A DNA stretch of 64,000 bases from Streptomyces sp. Ru62 (GTDB lineage Bacteria > Actinomycetota > Actinomycetes > Streptomycetales > Streptomycetaceae), in contig NZ_PQSU01000036.1 of assembly GCF_002920615.1 (NCBI RefSeq), positions 25,078-89,077 of the forward strand, written 5' to 3'. The stretch's first letter is position 1. Each line of letters opens with the position of its first letter. The translations under genes were made by a program, and so were the position numbers. Shown piece after piece: positions 35,945 to 45,104 of the stretch. The notes under the pieces were generated by a model. It saw nothing but the letters and a program-made list of their open reading frames with translations, ran no database searches and had not been told where the DNA came from.

Positions 35945-36696
35945 CGTACGTCCTCCGCAGGGTGGGTGAACCGGGAAGAGCTGTGGGGGTGCGCGGTACG
36001 ACCTCGGCGCGGGGCGTGCACCGGGGCCGCGTAGACCGTATGGATGTCGGGGCCACGACAACAAGGCGGCAATTGAAAACGGAACGTTCTTTTGCCTTTC
36101 CTGGGGTGTTCATGTGCCGTTGCTAGGCGAGTCGTGGCCGAAATTCGGTCCGACCGTGACTCGACGGACCCGGACAGCGCTTCACTCAAAGGTCATCGGA
36201 CGCGCTGGTCCCGTCGATTGCGCGGCAGACGGGGGGAGTGTCGCGACGACGGCGCAGCAGTGGGTGGTCCGTGTTGCCGTACGTCTGGTGTGGAGCAGAC
36301 GGCCGGTCCCGAGGAGGGTGCCGGAGGGCCGCGGAGGAGGCGGTAAAGGTCCTGGTACTGCGCCGCCTCGCCGATGAGTTCGGCGCCCTGGGGGTGCAGG
36401 CGGTCGATGGTGGGACCCAGGGGCGTCGTCACCCCGTGTGGATCAAGGACGTGTCAGCCCCCTCCTATGAGGGGGCCAACCATATTCTATGGAGGGGCAA
36501 AGAATGCCCTCCGGTACTGCCGAACGCGCCCGCGCCGGAGCTACGTTCCTCGCGCACACTGTCATGTCATCATCACCAGCTCTCCTCAGCCAGTGAGTGT
36601 CATGCTCATGACTGCGCGGTCGCCGCCGCTACGCGCGTCACGGGCCTGCCCCCACTCCGTACCACGACCCCCACTTCCTCACGGAGGCAGTACCCC
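35945..36696. other. Divergent promoter region of the two S53 genes, 750 bp
   Basis: No gene is recognised. GCCCCCTC-CTAT-GAGGGGGC (36457-36476) is a perfect 8-bp hairpin about 220 bases before the plus-strand S53 start. The left 150 bases include AT-richer stretches that may hold the minus-strand promoter. The long gap suggests multiple regulatory inputs. Confidence 0.5.
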
Positions 36697-38499
36697 ATGC
36701 GTGAGTCACGCCCCGGCCGGCGCAGGCGGAGTCTGCGAAGACTCCTGTCCGTCGCCCTCCCCTCCCTCGCCCTCTGCGTCGCCGGCCTGGCCGCGGCGCC
36801 GACCGCCGAGGCCCAGTCCGGCACCGCCACCACGGCCCACGTCACCCGGGCCGCCCAGAACGCCAAGGCCCTGACCGCCCCCGAACGGCAGACCTTCCAC
36901 TCCACCGGCAAGGCCGGTCAGAAGGTCCCCACGACTCACCTGTGCGCCACCGCCGAGCCGGGTCACGCGTCCTGCTTCGCCCAGCGCCGCACCGACATCA
37001 AGCAGCGACTGGCCACCGCGCTCGCCGCCGCCACCCCGTCCGGCCTCTCCCCGGCCAACCTGCACAGTGCCTACAACCTGCCCTCCACCGGCGGCACCGG
37101 CATGACGGTCGCCATCGTCGACGCCTACAACGACCCCAACGCCGAAGCGGACCTGGGCACTTACCGTTCCACCTACGGCCTGTCCTCCTGCACCAAGGCC
37201 AACGGCTGCTTCAAGCAGGTCAGCCAGACCGGCTCGACCACCTCGCTGCCCGCCAACGACACCGGCTGGGCGGGCGAGGAGGCCCTCGACCTCGACATGG
37301 TCAGCGCGGCCTGCCCGAACTGCAACATCATCCTGGTCGAGGCCAACTCCGCCAACGACACCGACCTCGGCATAGCCGAGAACGAGGCCGTCGCGCTCGG
37401 CGCCAAGTTCGTCTCCAACAGCTGGGGCGGCTCGGAGTCCTCCGGCCAGACCACCGAGGACACCCAGTACTTCAAGCACCCGGGCGTCGCGATCACCGTC
37501 TCCGCCGGTGACTCCGCCTACGGTGCCGAATACCCGGCGACCTCCCAGTACGTGACCGCCGTCGGCGGTACCGCACTCACCACCGCCGCCAACTCCCGCG
37601 GCTGGACCGAGTCCGTCTGGCACACCAGCGCCACCGAGGGCACCGGCTCCGGCTGCTCCGCCTACGACCCGAAGCCGACCTGGCAGACGGACACCGGCTG
37701 CGCCAAGCGCATGGAGGCCGACGTCTCCGCCGTCGCCGACCCGGCCACCGGCGTCGCGGTCTACGACACCTTCGGCGGCTCCGGCTGGGCGGTCTACGGC
37801 GGCACCAGCGCCTCCGCTCCCCTCATCGCCGGCGTCTACGCCCTCGCGGGCACCCCGGGCGCGACCGACTACCCGGCGAAGTATCCCTACAGCCACACCG
37901 CCAACCTGTACGACGTGACCACGGGCAACAACGGCTCCTGTTCCACCTCGTACTTCTGCACCGCGCGCACCGGCTACGACGGCCCGACCGGCTGGGGCAC
38001 CCCCAACGGCATCGCGGCCTTCACCGCCGGTACCGGTGGCGGCGGCACCTGCACCCCCGCGCAGCTGCTCGGCAACGCGGGCTTCGAGTCGGGCAACACC
38101 GTCTGGACCGCCACCACCGGCGTCATCACCAACGACACCGGTGAGGCCGCGCACGGAGGCTCGTACAAGGCCTGGCTCGACGGGTACGGCACCAGCCACA
38201 CCGACACCGTGACCCAGTCGGTGACCATCCCGGCCGGCTGCCACGCCGGCTTCTCCTTCTACCTGCACACCGACACCGCCGAGACCGGCACCACCGCGTA
38301 CGACAAGCTGACGGTGTCCGCCAACACGACCACCCTGGCGACGTACTCGAACGTCAACGCCGCCACCGGGTACTCGCTGAAGACCTTCGACCTGTCCGCC
38401 TTCGCGGGCCAGACGGTCACCCTGAAGTTCAGCGGTGTGGAGGACACCTCCCTCCAGACCAGCTTCGTCGTCGACGACACCGCCCTGACGACCAGCTGA
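36697..38499 (+). CDS. Secreted S53 (sedolisin-type) peptidase with C-terminal beta domain, 600 aa
   Basis: A long signal peptide with a twin-basic start (RPGRRRRSLRRLLSVALPSL, cleavage near AEAQ) is followed by a 100-residue propeptide. The catalytic domain mirrors the neighbour: MTVAIVDAYNDPNAEADLGT, TGWAGEEALDLDMVSAACPN, VSAGDSAYGAEYPATSQYVT and YGGTSASAPLIAGVYALAG. After GTGGGGTCTPAQ comes an extra domain of about 150 residues (LLGNAGFESGNTVWTATTGV, WLDGYGTSHTDTVTQSVTIP, LKFSGVEDTSLQTSFVVDD), a jelly-roll type module common at C-termini of secreted streptomycete peptidases. GGAGG nine bases before ATG 36697 sets the start; a perfect hairpin follows the gene. Confidence 0.92.
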   Translation: MRESRPGRRRRSLRRLLSVALPSLALCVAGLAAAPTAEAQSGTATTAHVTRAAQNAKALTAPERQTFHSTGKAGQKVPTTHLCATAEPGHASCFAQRRTDIKQRLATALAAATPSGLSPANLHSAYNLPSTGGTGMTVAIVDAYNDPNAEADLGTYRSTYGLSSCTKANGCFKQVSQTGSTTSLPANDTGWAGEEALDLDMVSAACPNCNIILVEANSANDTDLGIAENEAVALGAKFVSNSWGGSESSGQTTEDTQYFKHPGVAITVSAGDSAYGAEYPATSQYVTAVGGTALTTAANSRGWTESVWHTSATEGTGSGCSAYDPKPTWQTDTGCAKRMEADVSAVADPATGVAVYDTFGGSGWAVYGGTSASAPLIAGVYALAGTPGATDYPAKYPYSHTANLYDVTTGNNGSCSTSYFCTARTGYDGPTGWGTPNGIAAFTAGTGGGGTCTPAQLLGNAGFESGNTVWTATTGVITNDTGEAAHGGSYKAWLDGYGTSHTDTVTQSVTIPAGCHAGFSFYLHTDTAETGTTAYDKLTVSANTTTLATYSNVNAATGYSLKTFDLSAFAGQTVTLKFSGVEDTSLQTSFVVDDTALTTS

Positions 38500-38518
38500 T
38501 CCCCGCAGCGGGCAAACC

Positions 38519-38552
38519 GGTCCCGCACACGGCAGCCGTCGTGTGCGGGACC
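38519..38552 (+). terminator. Hairpin after the second S53 gene
   Basis: A perfect 13-bp stem (GGTCCCGCACACG with its complement) and an 8-base loop, 20 bases after the stop codon. Confidence 0.8.
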
Positions 38553-39034
38553 TTCGCGTGCAGGAGACCCGCCCGTGCGGAATCCGCGCGCGCCGACGGT
38601 ACGTCACATCCGCACCACGGCCGACCGAGTGGCCACCGGAGAAAGGCGGACACCATGCGCCGTACGACACGCATCCCTGTGGGTATCGGCCCCGGCCCAG
38701 GGGGGCGTGTTCACACCACGATCCTGCGCAGTGACCGCGGCGGGGTCGCTCGACAAGAAGTTCGGGAAGCGCCGCCGGCCGGGCCGCTGTGCCGGCTCTA
38801 CAGCAAGAGTGACGCCGACCCGCCTCACCTGACGGTCACGCAGGGAGGGAGCCCTGGAGATCTTCGAGGAACGAGGTGTGAGCGTCATCCTTCGGTGAGA
38901 GCCGGGGAACGAACCCCGTCTGCGCGCAGCGGCGTCCGGTGCGCCCGCCCTGCGGGAACACGCCGGAGACCCGCCTTCTGCCAGCGGCAGAGCACCGGCC
39001 CGACCGGGCTCGACGATCACTACAGTCCGGGCTC
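38553..39034. other. About 480 bp, nothing recognised
   Basis: Frames are open on both strands without motifs; the right end contains the upstream region of the DLH-type gene. Confidence 0.4.
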
Positions 39035-39760
39035 ATGACGACGGTTACCACGCGCACGATCGCATACGCGGCCGACGGCCTGACGATGATCGGGCACCTC
39101 GCGCTCCCGGCCGGTGCCGACCGCCGGCCCGCGGTTCTGGTCGGGCCCGAGGGGGTGGGGCTCAGCGACGTCGAGCGCCGCCGGGCCGATGCGCTCGCCG
39201 AGCTGGGATACGTGGCCCTGGCCTTCGACCTCCATGGCGGGCGCTATTTGAGCGACCCCGAGGAGATGCTGGCCCGTTGCATGCCGCTGCTCGCCGACTC
39301 CGACCGGATGCGAGGCATCGGCCACGCGGCGCTCGACGTGCTCCGCGCCGAGCCGCGGACCGACCCGGACCGGATCGCCGCCGTCGGCTACGGCACCGGG
39401 GGCGCCATCGCGCTGGAACTCGGGCGCGACGGCGTCGACCTGCGCGCGATCGCGACAGTGAACGGACTGACCACGGGCCGACCCGGCGAGGCGGCGCGCA
39501 TTCACTGCCCGGTGTGGGCCGGGGTCGGGTCGGAAGACCCGATCATGACGCCCGCGCAACGGGACGCATTCACCGCCGAGATGCAGGCCGCGGGCGTCGA
39601 CTGGCGCCTCACGGTCTACGGCGGCGCCTTGCACGCCTTCCATCACCCACCGGTCGACCACACCGTGCGTCCTGGGGTCGGTTATCACCCTCGGCACGCG
39701 CAGCGAGCTTGGCGGGACGTCGTCGACCTGCTCGCCGAGTGCCTGCCCACAACGGAGTGA
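39035..39760 (+). CDS. Dienelactone hydrolase family protein, 241 aa, nucleophile cysteine replaced
   Basis: The fold follows DLH: LTMIGHLALPAGADRRPAVL, LVGPEGVGLSDVERRRADAL, LGYVALAFDLHGGRYL, IAAVGYGTGGAIALELG, VWAGVGSEDPIMTPAQRDAF (acid) and YGGALHAFHHP (His). At the nucleophile elbow the usual GYCFGG is GYGTGG, so the catalytic cysteine is a glycine. I recall the same variant in other streptomycetes, so it is a subgroup feature, and the reaction, if any, is not classical. Start at ATG 39035, with no clear ribosome site. Isolated gene. Confidence 0.82.
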   Translation: MTTVTTRTIAYAADGLTMIGHLALPAGADRRPAVLVGPEGVGLSDVERRRADALAELGYVALAFDLHGGRYLSDPEEMLARCMPLLADSDRMRGIGHAALDVLRAEPRTDPDRIAAVGYGTGGAIALELGRDGVDLRAIATVNGLTTGRPGEAARIHCPVWAGVGSEDPIMTPAQRDAFTAEMQAAGVDWRLTVYGGALHAFHHPPVDHTVRPGVGYHPRHAQRAWRDVVDLLAECLPTTE

Positions 39761-40162
39761 TCCGGGCAGACTGGGGTTTCTGCACAGGGTCTGACAGCTC
39801 GTTGCGTCAAGGCATCGCTCTGGGAAGCGTCATCCGGACTCCCGCGGACGGCGGCGTGCGGGGATGCCGAGGTGGACGGCTGGTCGCTGAACTCGGCGTT
39901 GGTCCCGTCGCGCTTCGCGCGGAGGAGGGTGAGGGTGAGGGTGAGGTCGATGCACTCGATCTCACCGATCCAGTCTTCGGCCTCAACCTGCGTCCTGGGT
40001 CCTGCGTCCCGCGTCCCGCCGGGCTTGAAGGGTGGGGCGGATGAGTTCCCCTCCCGCGTCGGACAGGTCGCTGGGGTAGCGTCGCCTGGGCTGCATACGC
40101 GTGATGCCATCAGGCGAGTGCCTCTGGGGCGGCAAGCCGGATCCCTCATCGCCGGCCGCTTC
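39761..40162. other. 400 bp with short tandem repeats, no gene recognised
   Basis: Near 39927-39945 GGTGAG is repeated three times in tandem, and near 39990-40015 a GTCCTG/GTCCCG unit repeats. Nothing else is seen. Confidence 0.4.
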
Positions 40163-40324
40163 ATGCCCCTGGTCAAGGACATGGCCGCGATGTTCGGTTG
40201 GTTCGACACCGGCCGCTACGTCGCCGACCCCCGCCGCCCGCAGCAGCTGTTCGGCCCCGTCCCCACAGCCGAGGACGCCCTCGCCCGGTACACCGACGAA
40301 CTTGGCACGGCGCAGCACCGGTGA
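40163..40324 (+). CDS. Possible small protein or gene fragment, 53 aa
   Basis: MPLVKDMAAMFGWFDTGRYV, then FGPVPTAEDALARYTDELGT reads like a real protein with two helices, but no ribosome site or family was found. It might be the C-terminus of a longer broken gene. Confidence 0.35.
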   Translation: MPLVKDMAAMFGWFDTGRYVADPRRPQQLFGPVPTAEDALARYTDELGTAQHR

Positions 40325-40438
40325 CGGCCCCGCATCCCGGTTTCCCCCGGCCCGGGCGGGGGCCGACCGGTGCGTGCAGGGACCGCTCTTCCCGGATCGG
40401 GGACGGCCGGTGTCAGCGACCGAGGCTAACGTGCGCGC

Positions 40439-41239
40439 ATGGACTCGCCACTGCCCGATGGGCTTCCGCCAGGCCGTTGCCTTCCCGAAGTCGTCCATGG
40501 CGACTCCCCCTCATCGCGCATGTGGCTGTCCGAGGAACCAGTTTCGGATCCCGTGGGGTCGTGGACGCACTGCCAGAGTGCACGGGAGGCATCCGGAATG
40601 TGGCCAGTGCTCGTCTCCACCCTTTACGGTCCTGGGCGGCCCACCGCCCTCGCGGCCGTCGACGCCGTGGACCTTGATGACGTGCTGGAACGGGACTGGC
40701 GCTCCTATCGAGCTTTCCAGCTGAGGCAGCTTGCAGCGTCGCAGGAACCGGAGGACCTGCCAGAGGGCGTCGAACCCTGGGACGAGGATCCCGGGGCGCC
40801 GTTCGACCGGTGGCCCGGCCTGGCTGCCGGCGTCCCTTCCCTGGCCGGAGCCGACTCTGATGCCGCCGCCCGCACCGCCATCGCCCGGCTCACGGCCGGC
40901 CCTTTCCGGCTGCCCAAACCTCATCTGGCCCTTGTTCCGGCCACCCGCTCCGCCGACATTCCCGCAGTCATGGGCTGGCAGGCGGAGGCTCCTCTGCCCT
41001 TGCTGTGCGCCCTGCTCCGCAGTTGGGGGGACCGCTTCGGTGCGCAGGTCATCGCCTTTGACGGCGCAATGATTCACATCTCCGTCGCCCGCCCGCCCCG
41101 GGACACCCATCACGCCACCCACCTCGCTCTCGAACACGTGCTGACGGGCGCCGACAACATCAACGACGGCACCGTCCCGTATTCCGACTACGCCGCCTCA
41201 CTCGTCGACTCTCCCCTCTGGTCCTTTTGGTGGGACTGA
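40439..41239 (+). CDS. DUF4253 domain protein, 266 aa
   Basis: The C-terminal half carries the DUF4253 signature: DIPAVMGWQAEAPLPLLCAL, LRSWGDRFGAQVIAFDGAMI, HISVARPPRDTHHATHLALE, then SLVDSPLWSFWWD at the very end. The N-terminal half (VLVSTLYGPGRPTALAAVDA, YRAFQLRQLAASQEPEDLPE) is variable and acidic. Soluble, no signal. Function unknown; relatives often neighbour immunity-type genes, but no toxin is nearby here. Start at ATG 40439; a later start near residue 54 (MWPVLVST) is possible because the first 50 residues are atypical. Confidence 0.82.
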   Translation: MDSPLPDGLPPGRCLPEVVHGDSPSSRMWLSEEPVSDPVGSWTHCQSAREASGMWPVLVSTLYGPGRPTALAAVDAVDLDDVLERDWRSYRAFQLRQLAASQEPEDLPEGVEPWDEDPGAPFDRWPGLAAGVPSLAGADSDAAARTAIARLTAGPFRLPKPHLALVPATRSADIPAVMGWQAEAPLPLLCALLRSWGDRFGAQVIAFDGAMIHISVARPPRDTHHATHLALEHVLTGADNINDGTVPYSDYAASLVDSPLWSFWWD

Positions 41240-41243
41240 CAAC

Positions 41244-41366
41244 GGCCGACGCAGCGAGGTGAGCCGTGCGGTGTGTGATCAGGCAGCAGGCGAGTTCCAG
41301 GAACGCTATATGGATGTGGGCTCGGCGTTCACAACGGACGCGAAGGCGCCGGAGGCCGTGGAGCCG
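41244..41366 (-). pseudogene. IS5-type transposase C-terminal scrap
   Basis: Minus strand: HGLRRLRVRCERRAHIHIAF then LELACCLITHRTA, the conserved C-terminal end of IS5-type transposases (usual form RWERRxDIHEAFLxLACCLITHR). Nothing upstream of it belongs to the element. Confidence 0.6.
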
Positions 41367-41429
41367 GAGGGTGTGGGTGGAGACCTTCACGGGGCTGTGG
41401 TTGGCGCAGTCTTCGGGTCTGTTGAAGGT

Positions 41430-41700
41430 AGTGCGCGAGCGGGCGGCAACGGCACTCTGCGGGGCCGGCCGTGGTCAATGCCGCTTGCCGAGCGGGTGCT
41501 GAGGGTCGCGGTGTACGGGCCGAGCTGTCGCATGGTTAGGTTCGTGCCGGGCGGCGGCCCGGCCCGTGCCCGGCAACACCGCCGATGCCAGGACATGGCG
41601 GGACTCCGGCCTGGCCGATCACTGCCAGGGCGTGACCGTGCTCGGCGACGGCGCCTACATCAACACCGGCCTGATCGTCCCGCATCGCACACGCCGGGAC
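41430..41700 (+). pseudogene. IS5-type element with an internal deletion
   Basis: Plus strand: GNGTLRGRPWSMPLAERVLR, VAVYGPSCRMV, then, in another frame, PVPGNTADARTWRDSGLADH and VTVLGDGAYINTGLIVPHR. In full elements these two blocks are separated by about 130 residues containing the first catalytic Asp. The middle is deleted and the C-terminal Glu region is also missing. The same N-terminal signature occurs at 19421. Confidence 0.6.
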
Positions 41701-41804
41701 GGGTGGGCACGGTCGACGTCGCATCGCAGTAACGGACGAAGCGGCCGGCGCATGCATGTCCACATGCGCCGGCCGGCATGGCGTGCTCAACCCCGTGGAT
41801 GGCG

Positions 41805-44126
41805 TTATTTCATGTAGACCAGGCCGTCGGTGGTGACGGTGGGACGGCCGCTGGTGCCGACCACGACGATCTTGACCGTGTGTTTGGCGCTGCTGGACCA
41901 GGACTTGGTCCAGATCGCCTGCCGGTACGACGTGGTGGAGGACTTCAGGTCGACGGTGGAAACCTTGGTGCCGTCGACGTAGACGTAGGCCTGGCCGGAG
42001 CTGGAGGCCCGTGAGACCACCCAGGCGACCGAGCGGCCGGTGAACGTCCAGGTGAGGGCGGCCCCCTTGGAGGCGCTGGAGTACGACTTGCCGCCGAGGT
42101 AGCTGGTGGAGGAGCGGGTGCTCCAGGTGCCGGACTTGGTGGCGGAGCTCTCCTGGAGGATCACCGGGGTGTACGCGGGGGAGGAGGTGCGGTAGTTGCC
42201 GGCGTAGTCGTAGGCACGCATCGACCAGGTGGTGGCGGTGCCGGACTTGGCGGTTGTGTTGTAGCTGGTCGTGGCAGGGGTGAAGGTTGCGGTGGTGGGG
42301 GACAGCAGCTTCACGTACCGCAGGGCTTTGTCGTCGGTGGCCTTCCAGCCGAGGGAGACCGGGACGGCGGTGGTGTTCACGGTCCCGGTCCGCAGGGACA
42401 GCTTCGGCGTGGTGGTGAAGGTCGGAGCTGTCGTCTCCGCGACAACGGTCAGTGCGGCGCTGGTTGTCGTCTTGCCGGACTGGTGCACGGCCCGGACGGC
42501 GACGCTGTGGCTGCCCACGGCCAGGGTGGTGGTGGCGGAGGTGGCACTCCCGGACGTCGTGGCGACGGTCTTGCCGTCGACCAGCAGCTCGAACTTCGAG
42601 ATCAGCGAAGCCGGTGTGGTGGCCGTCCACTTCGCGGTGAGGGCGCCCTTGGTGTAGTACGTCGAGCCGGAAAGGGTGGCACCGCTCACCGAGGTGACCT
42701 TCAGACCCTGCACCGGGCCGGCCGCCCAGGTGCGGATGGTCGGCAGCTGGTCGTAGAGCAGGCCACCGGGGCACTCGGTGTTGTAGCCGTCGCGGTGACC
42801 GGAGATCCGCTGGAACGTGTACGTGCTGCCGGCGGTGAAGCTGGTTCCGGCGAGGTTCTTCTGGGTGGCACCGGCCGTCAGCTGGGTCGTGCCGGTGGGC
42901 TGGGCGCCGTACTGGCCGAGCTTCCAGGCCGCGAGGCGGGCGATCGAGGCCAGTGCGGCGTTGGAGGCGCTGGTGGTGGTGTAGTCACCGAGCACCGCGA
43001 CCGCGGTGGACTCCCGGTTCCAGCCGTAGGTGTGGGCGCCGAACACCGGCAGGTCGACCCCGCCCTTGCGCCCCTCGAAGAGGGTGCCGCACTTGTCGAC
43101 GAGGAAGTTGTAGCCGATGTCCTTCCAGCCGCTGACCTGCACGTGGTACGCGTAGATACTCCGCACGATCGATGCCGAGTCGGCGCAGGAGTAGTCGTTC
43201 GCCCCGTCGGTGTGGTGGACGAACACGGCCTTGACGTCGTCGTTGTACTCGGGTGCTTCCGGGCTGATCGACTCGTCCGCGCCCCAGCCGGCACGCGCGA
43301 CGATCGGCGGCCGCGGCACGGTCGACGGCGGCGCGGACGGCGTGGTGGCCGACGGGCTCGCGGACGTGCTCGTCGATGGCGATACGGAAACCGAGCCGCT
43401 GGGGCTGGGCTCGGACGTGGTGTCGGTCGGCGAGGGAGACGTGGTGGTCTGGCCGTCCGTCGGTGCGGCGGGGGCGCTGTCGCTCGACGTGGGCGAACCG
43501 GTGGGTACCCCGGGATCGGCCGGCGCGCTGCCGCTGGGGTCCGCAGTCTCCGCGGGGACGGCGAATCCGGCCGGCTCGGCCGGAGCGCCGCTCGCCTTCG
43601 TCTCGGCGGTGGACACCACACCCGGGTCGACCAGGTTGACCTCGAGTCCACCGGGCAGCCTGCCGGCGCGGCCGTTCTCGCGGACGACCTGCACCTGCAC
43701 ACCGTTCGAGGGCCCGACCCACAACGGCTCCGAGGCGCCACGCACGCGCGGGCCCGGCTTCTCCAGCGGGTCGACGTCCACCTCGAGCTTCCGCCAGGCA
43801 CCCCACTCACCGGTCTCAAGGCTATGGGTGCGCACCCGCACCGTGCCCTCCAGCCGCCTGGCGGCACCCGTCCACGAGACGCCGAGCAGTGAGAACTCCT
43901 CGGTGTCCTCGCGCGTGAGCTCCCGCTTGTCCTGCGAACTCCCGGCCAGCGACAGGTCGTAGACCTTCGCCGGCCGCTTGGCACGCTCGGCGCCCGGACC
44001 CCCGGACGGGCTGGCGACCGCATAGGTCACGATCCCTCCCCCGCCCAGCACCACAGCACCGAGCGTCAACCACGCCCGTCGCTTGAAACTCAGCGGTCTG
44101 TACGCATGCGACGTACGACGGCTCAC
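41805..44126 (-). CDS. Secreted peptidoglycan-recognition type N-acetylmuramoyl-L-alanine amidase, 773 aa
   Basis: A membrane/signal segment (AWLTLGAVVLGGGGIVTYAV) lies near the N-terminus. Next come a beta-rich domain (EFSLLGVSWTGAARRLEGTV, VQVQVVRENGRAG), a Pro/Ser/Thr-rich spacer of about 100 residues, and a PGRP/amidase_2 domain: IVARAGWGADESISPEAPEY, VFVHHTDGANDY (first Zn His), IGYNFLVDKCGTLFEGR, RESTAVAVLGDY and ISGHRDGYNTECPG (His and Cys ligands). The last 270 residues are two or three Ig-like modules plus a beta domain. It should cut peptidoglycan stem peptides from glycan outside the cell. GTG 44126 (GGGGTGGA upstream) is preferred to a GTG at 44162. Confidence 0.88.
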   Translation of the reverse strand: MSRRTSHAYRPLSFKRRAWLTLGAVVLGGGGIVTYAVASPSGGPGAERAKRPAKVYDLSLAGSSQDKRELTREDTEEFSLLGVSWTGAARRLEGTVRVRTHSLETGEWGAWRKLEVDVDPLEKPGPRVRGASEPLWVGPSNGVQVQVVRENGRAGRLPGGLEVNLVDPGVVSTAETKASGAPAEPAGFAVPAETADPSGSAPADPGVPTGSPTSSDSAPAAPTDGQTTTSPSPTDTTSEPSPSGSVSVSPSTSTSASPSATTPSAPPSTVPRPPIVARAGWGADESISPEAPEYNDDVKAVFVHHTDGANDYSCADSASIVRSIYAYHVQVSGWKDIGYNFLVDKCGTLFEGRKGGVDLPVFGAHTYGWNRESTAVAVLGDYTTTSASNAALASIARLAAWKLGQYGAQPTGTTQLTAGATQKNLAGTSFTAGSTYTFQRISGHRDGYNTECPGGLLYDQLPTIRTWAAGPVQGLKVTSVSGATLSGSTYYTKGALTAKWTATTPASLISKFELLVDGKTVATTSGSATSATTTLAVGSHSVAVRAVHQSGKTTTSAALTVVAETTAPTFTTTPKLSLRTGTVNTTAVPVSLGWKATDDKALRYVKLLSPTTATFTPATTSYNTTAKSGTATTWSMRAYDYAGNYRTSSPAYTPVILQESSATKSGTWSTRSSTSYLGGKSYSSASKGAALTWTFTGRSVAWVVSRASSSGQAYVYVDGTKVSTVDLKSSTTSYRQAIWTKSWSSSAKHTVKIVVVGTSGRPTVTTDGLVYMK

Positions 44127-44307
44127 GACGTATCCACCCCACAGAAGGCCGGCAACGGCCACAGAAGTAAGTCAGATCGGCACACCCGTCACACGGATGA
44201 CCCGTTTCCTCAGCGGACGCCGGCCGGCAAACGTCACAGGCAAACGGAGAGCAGTGACGCACATCACAGTTTGTTACGCCTGAGTGAGGTGTCTTTGGAC
44301 AGTCACC
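44127..44307. promoter_or_regulatory. Upstream region of the amidase with a small inverted repeat
   Basis: GTGAGGTG (44284-44291) and its complement (44304-44311) form an 8-bp inverted repeat with a 12-base spacer. Whether it acts as an operator or as a terminator for minus-strand transcripts from the right cannot be told. Confidence 0.35.
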
Positions 44308-44557
44308 TCACGGTGAGCGGGCAGTGGCACGGCCCTCTTCTCGCCTCCCCGCGCGGGCCAAGGGGCGGCCCAAATGCGGTGCCAGTGCGCCGTCCCTGCC
44401 GACGCGGTCGGCCGTTGTGGCGTCTCGCACAGCAGGTCCTCTAGCCGACCCGTCGCGGAGGGTCTCGGCTACCAGCGCCGACTCGTCAAAAGCGTCGAAT
44501 TCTGAGAAGTCCACCCGGTCCGTCCACGCAGCCCTGGCGCTCGCCTTGTCAGCCATC
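44308..44557 (-). CDS. Weakly supported hypothetical protein, 82 aa
   Basis: From an ATG at 44557: ADKASARAAWTDRVDFSEFD, AFDESALVAETLRDGSARG and then Arg/Ala-rich residues. The acidic first half looks like protein; the rest does not. It lies just downstream of, and in the same direction as, the DUF4265 gene. No ribosome site or family; possibly a remnant. Confidence 0.25.
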
Positions 44558-44591
44558 CGCCACAGGTTCGGCGTGACGGTCCAGGCGGCGC

Positions 44592-45104
44592 TCAATCGTC
44601 CTCGTTGCCCGCACTGGCTCTCCAAGCGGCAGTGACACATCCCTCTTCCCAGTGCCACCAACCTTTCGCGTCGCCGTGTTCCAACAGCTTGCGAATCCGG
44701 TGGATGTCCGCTTCCGGCGGGATGTCCAGCGCGACCATCCGGAACTGCTCGATGCCCTCGCCGGTGGTGCCGAGACGGTGGAAGGTCTCCAGCACGGTCC
44801 GTCGGGCCGCAGCGGAGCCTCCGTCCTTCAGCACGATCAAACGGATGGTGCAGTTCTCCGAGGCGTGAACGGTCTCCCCGGCCCAGAACAGGCCGTCGTC
44901 ATCGACGTCCACACGGACGACATCGCCGCTCGCTACCCCACGCACGAACCACGGAGTGTTGTCGAGACGCACCGTTCCGTCGCCGAGGTCCAGTGCCCAC
45001 AAGCTCTCGACGTTCGCCGGCGGCCAGCCGTCCTCGCCCACCTCCATCCGGAAGTGCACCTTCACGTGGGCATCACTGATGTTCGTCACCGCGTCATCAT
45101 CCAC
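44592..45104 (-). CDS. DUF4265 domain protein, 170 aa
   Basis: The family pattern is clear: KVHFRMEVGEDGWPPANVES, LWALDLGDGTVRLDNTPWFV, RGVASGDVVRVDVDDDGLFW, then IRLIVLKDGG and LLEHGDAKGWWHWEEGCV. Soluble protein of unknown function; homologues are common in actinobacteria. ATG 45104 begins just before conserved residues; the ribosome site is weak. Isolated, minus strand. Confidence 0.82.
   Translation of the reverse strand: MDDDAVTNISDAHVKVHFRMEVGEDGWPPANVESLWALDLGDGTVRLDNTPWFVRGVASGDVVRVDVDDDGLFWAGETVHASENCTIRLIVLKDGGSAAARRTVLETFHRLGTTGEGIEQFRMVALDIPPEADIHRIRKLLEHGDAKGWWHWEEGCVTAAWRASAGNEDD

Noticed and set aside
36706..38670. Minus-strand frame of 654 codons
   Set aside because: It is antisense to the second S53 peptidase and is Gly/Val/Arg-rich without family features.
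39927..39945. GGTGAG tandem repeat as a regulatory array
   Set aside because: Only three copies in GC-rich intergenic DNA with no gene nearby to regulate; likely chance or slippage.
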